Source: Melampsora larici-populina 98AG31 (Eukaryota; Basidiomycota; Pucciniomycetes; Pucciniales; Melampsoraceae). From it: a stretch of DNA of 64,000 nucleotides. The translations under genes and the position numbers were made by a program. Location of the stretch: the NCBI RefSeq assembly GCF_000204055.1, contig NW_006768844.1, positions 248,001 through 312,000 on the forward strand. Reading direction: 5' to 3'. Positions 1 to 9,747 of this stretch are shown here, piece after piece (position 1 is the stretch's first letter; each line of letters begins with the position of its first letter). The notes beneath the pieces are model-generated. The model saw only the letters and a list, made by a program, of their open reading frames with translations. It searched no databases and was not told the DNA's origin.

Positions 1-737
1 AAGTGAAGTCTTGTCTGATTGATCGAGTACGATCTCGAATAAATCCATGGGTTTCAAATAGCGATTCTTGGGGCAAAAGATCATTGAAAAGGTAGTCGAG
101 AGTTGCCTGATAGACCTTCTTAGTCTATCTATCGAACGCAAACACAGCGATGAGACTGCCAAAGACGGGATAACATGTACCTTCAGGATATGAGGTGGCC
201 GCACGTCAGAAGGTAAAGGCTGATCATTTCCGGCGGCGGGGCGATGGAATGCTTTGACAGCCTTCAAAGGGTCAATCCGCATCGTTCCTGGAAACTGTCA
301 AAATAAGAGATCTTGTGAGTAAAAAGATCAAATATACTCTAGAGCCGAGTGGTTAGAAGTTTCAGAGCGTGCTGAGCTGACCCGTTCCCACCTGTCTGTA
401 TTATTTTGATATTCTCGCTCATGGCGTTCGAATTCGGGGCACATTTGTGTACATGTTCCAAAAAAAGGTAAAGCTTCGTCCAGTCGCCGTGGTTTGAGTG
501 GGTCGGGAATTAATCCGAGATCGACAGCGCGCACACGCTCAGCATCACGATGAGGTTTGAGCTGCAGCAAAGACACCAAGATTCAATACCAAGGAGTCGT
601 GCAAATTCAAACTTGTCACTGACCTCCAAGAAACGATTACCAGCAGGACTCGAATCAAATCGGGATGTCGGCTCATCGAACGCTTCGGCAGGAGGTTCGG
701 AACTAAATTGTCTTTTCTTATTCGCAAGTTGAGCCAT
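1..737 (-). CDS. SAC3: SAC3/GANP family mRNA-export protein, N-terminal part (cut by window edge)
   Basis: Exons on the minus strand are 737-624, 561-382, 294-181 and 106 to beyond position 1. All three introns are GT-AG and the phases join, giving 171 residues. Family hallmarks appear in order: GNRFLELK at about residue 33, GTCTQMCPEFERHERE at about 73-88, AAGNDQPLPSDVRP at about 119-132, then TLDYLFNDLLP and DRTRSIRQDFT at the edge. This is the start of the SAC3/GANP domain, the scaffold of the TREX-2 complex that links transcription to mRNA export at the nuclear pore. The ATG at 737 is the first in frame directly before the conserved region and leaves only a short basic leader. The rest of the protein lies outside the window. 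The family call is firm; the exact start is likely. Confidence 0.92.
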
Positions 738-1736
738 GACAAATGAGATGAGATAATCGAAGTGAAGTGAAACCAATCAGCCTTTGTTGAGGATTGCACC
801 GATCCAATTTACCCCTTCACATGTAATGTTACATATGACACTCAACAACAAGCTCCATATGCTAATAGCAAATCAGTCCAGCCTTCTTAAAACATGAAAC
901 GAAGGATGCCTGCTCAGGAATCAGCACTCCTGAGCTCGACGTAAAACTGAGCCTCACTGAGCTGGTCCTCATGCCTCCCACTGAGTCCCAGACTGCCAGT
1001 CCCTGCACCCTCAAATCCAGCTAGTTCGAATTATCAGGTCTATCAAGATCCATCATAGTTGGATCTTCCCTCCACCTTGATTGTCTCTCTCGTATTTCCA
1101 CATATATCTGCTTAAATAGAAATGTCTGCATGACTCTCAGAGCTCAAAGTTTCAGCAAAGAAAGTAAAAAAGGAAAAACAATGTTCTGATGGTGTTTTAC
1201 TCATAGAATTAATATCAGTTGAGTTACTAAAATGCATCACATTTCGTGGTTTCGTACAATTATAGATCACTATGCACAATCCATCTCAAAGTGGAAACTT
1301 GAAAGTCCTCCGGCAAGATGCTTTGATAGTACCCAGTACACTCCTCGTTTTCTGAGGCTTCCACAGTGAAGCTTGAAGCGGTGAAGTTACACCTGGAGGG
1401 CTGCTCTTGTGTAGCTTTTGGACCCATTGATCTGCGAGGTCTAGCGTGTTCTGAGGATTGGGTGTTGATGAAAAACGGTTCAGGCGGAAAGTTTTGTCAA
1501 ACTCAAGGATCGGTCTTGGCAACCCATAACTACATGGAACCTTCTTCAACGTGTTGGCGCGTGATGAGAAATGCAGCATGTTTCCAGAATTTCATGCTAT
1601 ATGACAAATTCCGGGATAAACAGCGGGGATCTCTGATCATTCTATTGCAAGTATACCACCAATTGAAGATGCTCGAGAGAGGACGACAGATTGAAGCAGT
1701 TATTTCCGATAATTTCATTTTTGTGACTCGAGGATT
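738..1736. other. Intergenic, SAC3 promoter and PPWD1 3' flank
   Basis: About 1 kb between two minus-strand genes. Open frames here lack family signals and codon continuity. It should hold the SAC3 promoter and the 3' UTR of the PPWD1-like gene. No repeat or RNA gene was recognised. Confidence 0.5.
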
Positions 1737-4700
1737 CTATTCAACTGTTATGCTGCTGATTTTTACCTCGTAATCAGGGAGCGGCTGTTGTTCAAATACG
1801 TCAGACAAAATATTCAGAATTTATGGGAATCAATCAGTAGCATTTACCTTATCTGTCTTATCACATCTGACATTTTCAATCTCATGAATAACGTCAAACC
1901 CAGAAACGCAACGTCCGAAGATGCTAACATGGTGAACAAGGACGGTTGATCAGTCATTTGCAGATAGATTCTGATATGATCCGAAGAAAACCCTCAAAAC
2001 GGATTTGAGAACTCACGTATGTTTGTTATCTAACCAAGGAGTAGGCACAGTCGTGATGAAGAATTGCGACTGGAAGAATAAACGATGAGTGACGGAATGG
2101 TATCCAAAACAATATTAACATCCACTTACGCCATTAGTACCGGGACCAGCATTGGCCATGCTTAGACAATAGGGTTTGTCATGTTTCAAATTTGGAACAA
2201 TCTCATCCTCGAAATTGCCACCCCAAATAGATTCACCCCCTGAGAATGGAATTCGTCAGAACCACGATCACAAAAGAAAAGGCAAATAATGACTCACCTG
2301 TACCATCTCCTAGTGGGTCACCAGTTTGGATCATCTTGGAAGAAAGAGAAGTATAATCCTGTGGTCAGATGGAGAACGCTATTTAGATCTTGCAGTTTGA
2401 ATGACCTCACAAATTTCTTGATGATACGATGAAAGATGACTCCATCATAATATCCGCTTCGTGCATGTCCAACAAAATTTTCTACAGTCTTGGGAACAAG
2501 CTCTGGATGAAGTCGACAATGTATATCTCCACGGGTTGTATGGATGACTGCAGAGCTGCCAAGTTGGACTTTCGAAGCTGGTGCAACGGCTGCGACTGCT
2601 TGCTCCTCTCGTGTAGGTTTCTCGTTGAAGATGTCGCGATCAGCGTTTTTGGTACCTGAATCGCTGTATATCAAAGAAAGATTGTCAGCTATGACACGCA
2701 AATATGATTTAATAACACGTACGACTCAGGTTCTGTCTGATTGAAGATATAGAATCTAGGCCGCTTAAACGCCGTACAGAACAAGCTGGGGTCAGCTTGA
2801 CCTTTGTCGGCCAACAATGGGTTGTTTGACACTGCCATAGCCTTGAGTTGCGATATGCCGAGGATTAGGAACTGTTGTTATGATGTACTTGAAAATACTG
2901 AGACGCACGAGTGTAGTAATTCCTTGGTTACCATCAAACCCAGGAAGAAAAGCCACCTGCAAAAATCGGTGGTTTTCGTCTTTGCCCAAGATTCTAGCCA
3001 TTTGATTCAGATGTATATCAACAACTGTGGAATGCAAAATGGTAAAGTATCAGCTACACTTATTTTAAGTGAAGGGATTGATGTTCAAATATTTACTTTT
3101 GATGCCGAGTAAAGATGGATACATCAGAAAATTGCCACTTGGATCAAATATAGCACTGCCGCAGGCACCAGGTGATAAGCCACTTTCGGCTGTCTTTCCC
3201 AGTTCTCTTTCAACCGCAAGCCGACGTCCAAACTCCATATCATCTAGCCTGTAAGCTGTGGTACCCGCTTGTTGCATCTCACTGATAGCAGTGATACTTT
3301 CGTCATATTTTCGCATCAGCTTTCCGGTGCAGAAATTGAAAACACAAATGCTGTGGTCTTGGGAATTGAGAGTGGTTGTAGCGAAATGGAGTCCATTGGG
3401 TGATATAGTTAAAGAAGTAGGCACTGATTTCGACTAACGTAAATTGGAGTGAGTGATAATTCGTTCGGAGAATTCACGAGATAGGTTGCTTACCTTTTTG
3501 AAATGGTAAAGATCTGTTTGACTTTTCATGGACCACTTTATTCCTTCAGGCAAACTGAAACTTTCGTTTGGTTCCCAATACTCCAGCATACCCGACGTAT
3601 CAACAGATATGACGCAGTCGAAAACGGTGTTAAACTAAAAAACCCGCTCGTAAGTCACATTTACGCGAACAAACTCTCCAATCAGGGCATGAAAGGATGA
3701 CCCACCGACATCAGATGCACAGGTGAGTGATGCAGACTCCCGATAGACATAACCGGCTGACCCGTACCCCTCCCATCGTATATGTTTATTGTTGGGGTAT
3801 TCGCATCTGAGCTGAATTGATACATATCAGCCATATGTCTCAGCTGACAGAATGATGTCGACTCACACGGCGAGAAGTGTGGCTGCCTGGCCAATTGCGT
3901 GAACCCAGCAGCATGCTTTGGGTACAAAAGGGACTTTCATCATGTTGATCATATCTATTTGTCTGAGCGTCAGCTCAAATTTTAGTTGAAACATGTGTGC
4001 TATACCTTTCAAAATAAATCAAAGAGATGCATACCAAAATTTTGAACGTCAAATATCTTCACACTACCTTCCTGCCCATCTGCAGAGACACTCGCGTACA
4101 TCAAGCCATCGGCCGAAGCTGATACAGATACAATTGAGCTAAGATGGGCTCGGTAATGCTTCACGAATCTGTTGCAGCCACAGGGTTTTTTTGAGTGAGA
4201 AGAACGTCCTGATAATTCAAATTTGTCCTCATCAATTGCGAAAGGCCTACTCGATCCCTGGACCATCCTTGGGGCCTTTTTTGCCCCAAAATTTGATATG
4301 CCCGTCGACTGATGCCGTGATGATGAAGTGTGTCCTGAAGTCATTCAAAGGCGATTAAAACATTGCGGCAATTGGATGGGAAATCACTGATATTCTGTCT
4401 TAATTATTTACCGAGTCACAGTAACCCAGGAGACAACATCACGATGCATGAAACTGCGATGATATCGCTCGGCCGATGGAAGATGCTTGAGATGTAGAAG
4501 AGCGTTCTGATGAGCAACTAAGAGTTGTCGCGAGCCAAGTGAAGAGAGGGCCAATGGAATGAGTTCGCGTAGTTTGCTAGCCTATACAAAACAACGGCCA
4601 CTGACCTCTTCGTTTGTTCTTGACATGCGCTTTTGGTGCTGGGCCCTCGTCGGGAGCTGGTAGGGGGCCAATGTCTTCATCCTCACTTTGCGGTTCAGGG

Positions 4701-4771
4701 ATCGCTGGATTGGGTTCTTCGACTGTGTCGGATCCTGATCGAGGTCTTTTTCGCGCTTCGGTCGCATCCAT
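1737..4771 (-). CDS. PPWD1: WD40-repeat cyclophilin (peptidyl-prolyl isomerase), PPWD1-like
   Basis: Sixteen exons on the minus strand: 4771-4606, 4517-4412, 4334-4251, 4168-4035, 3954-3867, 3811-3706, 3634-3494, 3433-3097, 3024-2909, 2841-2723, 2663-2411, 2334-2298 (37 nt), 2239-2130, 2069-2017, 1923-1848 and 1784-1737. All phases agree, giving 657 residues. After an acidic, basic N-terminus ([16 protein letters not shown]) come WD40 blades ([38 protein letters not shown]) and the family-specific stretch [13 protein letters not shown]. The C-terminus is a cyclophilin domain ([46 protein letters not shown]) that keeps the catalytic FHRI arginine and the QFFI and W-L-D-N-K-H core. The family associates with spliceosomes and chromatin. 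The start at 4771 opens the only frame that joins the conserved exon 2. Exon-intron junctions are read by eye. Confidence 0.93.
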
Positions 4772-5063
4772 CCTAGCCTTCGATCAACGGTTGGTGGTGG
4801 TTCAGACTCATCCAAAGGCACACCCACGCTTGGATAGGCTTGCATGCTACGATTAGTACCCGAGTATCATTCATCTATCCGATTGTGTACCTCGGGTCCG
4901 GATGTGGTCTCGATTCTCAACCCTGACCCGGTGAATGCTTGGCAGCTTGACCCGACTCTTTGGATTATCCGATTCTGACTATTCCGCAGGCTTGCAGGCT
5001 TTCTGATCTTCACTTGAGTCAACTTTGGACTCATCTATCTACATCTGCGCAATCCATATCCAC
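4772..5063. promoter_or_regulatory. Divergent intergenic promoter, PPWD1-like gene / MFS gene
   Basis: The 292 bp between the two divergent start codons must contain both promoters. No clear TATA box or operator-like motif was recognised. Confidence 0.4.
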
Positions 5064-7105
5064 ATGAATCGTTCTAGTCTACAATGGCTCGGTCTAGCTG
5101 CCGATGTCAGACCAGTAAATGTGATGGCATATCTCCTGTCGTCTTTTTTGTCAGTAGCATGTCTTGTTTTCTTGAATGCATCAACCAGTTTCGTCTTGAC
5201 GGCAGTTGTCCGTTTACCACTTGATCATCTGGGTCGTGTGAGTGGGTGAGTTTCAGACTTTCTTTGCTTCACACAGACCTCCAAAATTTGATCATCCTAC
5301 CTATCCGCTATGCTTTTCAGATCCCTGGTTCTGTTGGATGAACTCGTAGCACTGCCGGCTGTACTGGTCTGGGGTAGATGCGCTGACCTATATGGCTTTC
5401 GGTTTGTGAGCGTCGTAGGCCACGTTCTAGTCGGTGAGTACAGTCCTTCGCTCCACTGTACGACTCTATGCCAATGTCTGATAGCTGATGATTTGTCTGT
5501 ACTCATAGCTATCGCCTTGAGTATATTTGTCCAAGCTAGATCAACTCTTGAATTGTGCTTTGCTCGTGTCCTAGTTTCGGTTAGTGACGTCACATCTCGG
5601 TCATATTGATATGCTTGACTCATGTCGGTTTTTATTGCAGATTGGCTTCGCCGCTCTTACAACTATGCTCAGTGCCACCTTAGGATCCCTATCAACTTCC
5701 ATAGCCGTGAACACGGTGCCTTCATCCTCTGATGAACAAACCGAGACGACCCCGCTGCTATTGTCGTCATCGCCCGTAGTGTCGGAATGCAAGCATCTAG
5801 AAGACCAACGCTCGGCTAAGCTTTCAGGTATCATTGGTTTTAGCAGTGGCTTAGGTGCCCTTTTCGCCGGTACGTCTGATTCCTGAGTTCTTTGCAAAAA
5901 CTTGCCTACACTTCGAGACCACTCAGCTCCAATTGAAAATTTGCCTTAGTATTTTGCCTTCTCAGACTTCCCCCGCTCATAGTCAACAGATTTCCTACGC
6001 TATCGCCACGAGATGCGCTCAAGGAGGCTATCAAAACTTCTTTTTATATAACATCGGTCCTCGCCCTCTTAGTTGGGTTGTCTTTGATTGTCGGACTTCG
6101 TCGGAGAAACGAAGGATACTCGTTGATTTCTAAAAATCGATCAACTTCCACCAGAACTGGTTGGTGGAGCTCTTTGCGTCCCCTTGCTTATGGGTTCGAT
6201 CTTTGCCTAGAGGATCCTTATCTCGTAGTAGCCTATGCAGCAGGATTTTCTGTGAGTCGATTTTACACGAGATCTCCACACTCGAGGTCATTGACTCGAC
6301 TTGTCCGATATATCTTCAGGCGCGTGCCACTACTATCGCGGTCTCGGCATTCATTCCCGTCCTCGTAAATCAATACTACATCGCCAGTGGCCAATGTCAA
6401 CTAGACAGGCCAAACGTCCCTTCCGATGAGGTGAAAAAAGGCTGTCACGCTGCATTCGCATTAGCAAGTGCTTTGACAGGCACGGTCCAGGTAAGTTGCT
6501 CAAAATGTCTCTCGATCATCGGCAAGCTGAATCATCTTGTCCATATCATCAAGCTGTCTGCCTTGCTTCTGGCTCCCCTCGTCGGATGGCTCGCATCCCA
6601 TCGGTCCCAGCCCGCCTTGCTTGCATTCTCCAATGCAGTTGGCGCGATTGGATTTTTGACCATGGGACTACTGCCAAATCCCCGACATTGGTTGATGTGG
6701 CCCATATGCGTTGCGCTGGGTGTTGCACAAATATCAGGGATTGTTGTATCTTTATCTCTATGCGCCAGTGGGCGCTCTCGCATTCAAAACGCTATCTTCA
6801 CTAGGAAAAAGGCATCTTTACCACCAGTCGCACCATCTGATGAGCCTTGTACAGCTAATCAGTCAACGCAAGACGTAATCCAGAATCAATCCGACATCAG
6901 CGGGGCTATTGCTGGCGTCTATTCTCTATGTGGTGGTTTGGGCATCCTCGTCGGATCCATTGGTGGGATTCTGGCAGACTGGCAACCACAGGCACCGTTT
7001 TTTCTAACGGGTGCTCTCACTGCTACTGTTTCGCTGCTTTGCTTTAGCTTTCTTTGGTGTAGAGCTTCACAAAACTCCATATCATGCTTGGTCAGCGTAA
7101 CTTGA
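5064..7105 (+). CDS. Major facilitator superfamily transporter
   Basis: Seven exons: 5064-5245, 5321-5433, 5509-5579, 5641-5869, 5950-6251, 6320-6490 and 6554-7105, giving 539 residues with all phases consistent. The N-terminal half has hydrophobic segments plus the loop LVWGRCADLYGFR, a variant of the MFS loop 2-3 signature, followed by a second conserved block ending in FARVLVS. A variable Ser/Thr-rich hydrophilic stretch follows, then a second set of helices (FYITSVLALLVGLSLIVGL; SAFIPVLVNQYYIASG; LLLAPLVGWLASH; GVYSLCGGLGILVGSIGG). The family moves small solutes across a membrane; substrate and membrane cannot be read from sequence. An upstream TTG extends the frame to 5025, but the ATG at 5064 is preferred. 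Confidence 0.85.
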
Positions 7106-7699
7106 CAAATGTATTACTGATCCAAAACTTTTTTGTATTGTTGACACATGACTTTATCCATCATATGCTTTCTTCACTCGCTTGTTTTGTATTTGTACCT
7201 GGAATGAAATATCAATCTCGTATGCCCGCCTTCTGATGCCTCATCAAAAGACGTTCAGATAGGCGCGGTAAGCTGAAGCTCAAGCGACTCAACACGCGGA
7301 ATTGCGCTGCTTCCCACTTATGTAGATAGTGAGATACGATGTGCCGTATGGCGATCACACATTCACATCGCACTGCTTGCCGCCTGTGTGAATTATTGTT
7401 TCGTGGGTCGTGACTTCATGCCAGAGCAGTTTACCCATGGTTTGGGAAAGGCCAAACTTAGCAGACATACACCACGGGGCAGCTGGCACGTGAGATTCAC
7501 GTGAAATAGTTCTCTGCCAATAAATCACGCGCTGTCCACAGTGCGATACCCGTTGTGAGCTACACATGACAGCCAGGGTGAGCAGCTAAAGCGTGGTGGC
7601 TCACCTGTCCATTGGGTGAGTCATCTCACATCATAACAGTGTGAAATGACTAATCCAATGAGCGGTGTGGAAATCAATTTAGATCTCACTCTAAGAAAC

Positions 7700-8650
7700 A
7701 ATTTTTTATTTATTCTTTAATGTGTTCCTTGATAGTATGAAATCGATCAATCTAAAAAAATAAAGAATACAAACCTAGATTTCAAATGAGGAAAGAAGAA
7801 CAAATGATTAATTAGTTTATAGATACAGCCATTCCGATATTGCTTGTCGCTCCGGTTTGAAAAAGAAAAAGTGAAACCTAAGTTTTTACCTGTTTTTACT
7901 CAATAAAACTTCAAACTTGGCTGTAATTCAAGGCAATACAGCCAAATTCCAGGTTTTAGCCGGTTAAAACTTAGGTTTCAAGCTCACAAACTTTTTCTTT
8001 TTCAAACAGGTGCGACAAGCAATATTGGAATGGCTGTAGATCGAACTAAAAGAAAGAAGATATAATAAAAAAAGAAGAACTTACAAATTTGAACTTAGAC
8101 TTGAATCGATCAAAAGAAAGTAAGAGAAGAAGCTAAAGAATCAAAGAAGACACATAAAAAGATAAAAGAAGATTAAATGATCACTTAGTCTATGAAAGAC
8201 TTGAATTGAAAGAAAATTGAAGAACCTACAGATTGAACTTTGAAATCAGATTGATTTATCAATTTAGGAAAGCTAGAATTCAAATTAGAAGATAGAACAA
8301 GAACAAGTGATTAGTTAGTATATGAATGATCAAACTAAAAGAAGAAAAACAAACAAAGAACTTACAAATTGGATTTCAAAATCGATCGATCTGAAAGCTA
8401 AAAGAACATTAGAATCAATATTTGAAGATGAAAGAAGAACTAAAAAGAACCAATAAGTGTATGAAATGATGGATTAGGATTGAATAATCAAAAGAGTTAG
8501 AAAATAGAAAGGACTTACGTTAGATGCAAAGATAGAACAGGATCGATCCAAGATTGAGTGACGTAATCGATCAGATTTGAAGGATTGGAATAAGAGGAAA
8601 TACGAGGTTGAGATTGAGGTGGAAGGTATAAGAAGAGTGAGTTGAAGAGT
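7700..8650 (-). ncRNA. Putative multi-intron non-coding transcript built of tandem exon-intron cassettes
   Basis: Read on the minus strand, the tract contains four good introns. Their coordinates are 8519-8398 (122 nt), 8365-8273 (93 nt), 8229-8133 (97 nt) and 8084-7775 (310 nt, or 97 nt without the MITE at 7826-8036 and its duplicated TA). Donors are GTAAGTCC, GTAAGTTC, GTAGGTTC and GTAAGTTC. Acceptors are TTTTAG, TTCTAG, TTTAG and ATCTAG, with ACTAACT- or ACTAAT-like branch sites. The exons between them are only 32, 43 and 48 nt, resemble each other (start CTTTC or CTTCT, contain GATCGAT or GATTGAT, end CAATTT, CAATCT or AAATTT) and have stops in every frame. The unit repeats about every 125-145 bp. 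It could be a non-coding RNA gene, a long spliced 5' UTR or a decayed duplication. Transcription is inference. Confidence 0.45.
7826..8036. mobile_element. MITE with long terminal inverted repeats and TA target duplication
   Basis: A 211-bp element. Its ends CAGCCATTCCGATATTGC and GCAATATTGGAATGGCTG are inverted copies, and the pairing continues inward through GCTTGTCGC, GAAAAAGAAAAAG and AACCTAAGTTT, so most of it can fold into one hairpin. It is flanked by TA at 7824-7825 and 8037-8038, as expected for Tc1/mariner-type mobilisation. Removing it with one TA restores a sequence matching the neighbouring cassettes of the tandem array, which gives an internal empty-site control. Confidence 0.8.
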
Positions 8651-9747
8651 TGAAGAAGGGGTCCGGGAGGGTGTGTGTCGATCTTTGAGTCTTTTTGTTA
8701 GTGTTATTTTAAAGTGTTATCGAGTTTTTTCTCTGTTAAACTCTTATAAGGGTAATAGTGTTATCTTTTTTTTATAGTTTAAAGTTCAGGAGTCGGATGA
8801 TGAAAGACGATGAACAAAGAGGACTGTGAATGACTGTGGTTCTTTGACTGTGGTTCCTGTGACATGTACCGTACCTGTGATGTCAGACTTGACAGTGATC
8901 ATCATACCTTTACCCAAATCTTGGTTTTGAGAATGACACCAAGATGTGGTACAGCCTGATTTTCAAAAGGGCGGGCTTCAAAGTAAATTTATTTGTGGAC
9001 AAGTCCTTTTGATTTTGTCAAGAAGTGGATGCTTTTCAAAGGAGAATAGCCGCATGATCAGCACTCGATGTGAGCTTGGATGAGCTCATTTGCATGCTGA
9101 GCACCTGGCTGGCAGGTTGCGCTCGTATGACCCAGCTCACCCACTCATTGGCTGGTAAGTCACGCCACGCCAACGTGGTCTTTCTCTCCACGTGTAAGAT
9201 ACGTGAAAGGCCATGGGTGAAGGCCACGTAGCCGCCCTCACACTGCTACCACCTGTTCTACACAACCACTCAGTGTGGTCATACCCAACTTACATTTCAC
9301 GTGGTCCCAGTTCAAAGTCGCCCCGTGGTGTATGTTGAGCATGCTCTCACTTTGATTGAAGCGGAGAAGCTCTGAAGCACACATCTTATAAAAAATTGAA
9401 TTTCCCTCAGGAGTAAAATCCTTGCTTGACCAAACTTTAGATTCTGAGTTTTTGATACTTTTGCTTTGGCATCTTTATGGTGATCCATTCAGCCTGGTTC
9501 AATAAGAACATGGTGTATGTCTGTTGAATGCAGCTGACTCATGATTTCTTCCATACAAACCGGTGAAGACTGGTCATTGAATTTTTTTTTTGCGCTCCTT
9601 GCTAGAGTCATGATATCATCTTTTTCTACCGGTGACTTCACCTAGTTCACACCCTATCCTCTTATTTCACTTTCATGTTCTATAGCACAACTTTTATCTT
9701 TTGTATTCCAAACCATGAATGCCTTTTAATTTACGTTGTCGAATATA
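8651..9747. other. Non-coding tract, no gene recognised
   Basis: Contains the putative promoter side of the exon-cassette transcript near 8650-8760 and short direct repeats (GACTGTGGTTC near 8830-8860). No coding region or RNA gene was recognised. Confidence 0.4.

Larger units (their letters stand above)
7466..9345. repeat. Degenerate inverted repeat flanking a purine-rich tract
   Basis: The stretch at 7466-7510 (ACATACACCACGGGGC, then CACGTGAAAT) recurs inverted at 9295-9345. Looser similarity extends outward and inward on both sides (CCATGG, CACGTG and TCACCC motifs). It may be the decayed ends of an old non-autonomous element that encloses the exon-cassette array, or two copies of a dispersed repeat. 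No target duplication was identified. Confidence 0.35.

Noticed and set aside
1366..1773. A 135-codon plus-strand gene
   Set aside because: It overlaps the last PPWD1 exon in antisense and shows no family or splice signal.
4582..4845. Alternative N-terminus of the PPWD1-like protein in the overlapping frame
   Set aside because: The frame that joins the next conserved exon is the one with [11 protein letters not shown] and KNKRR starting at 4771; the other frame has no family similarity and starts further from the donor.
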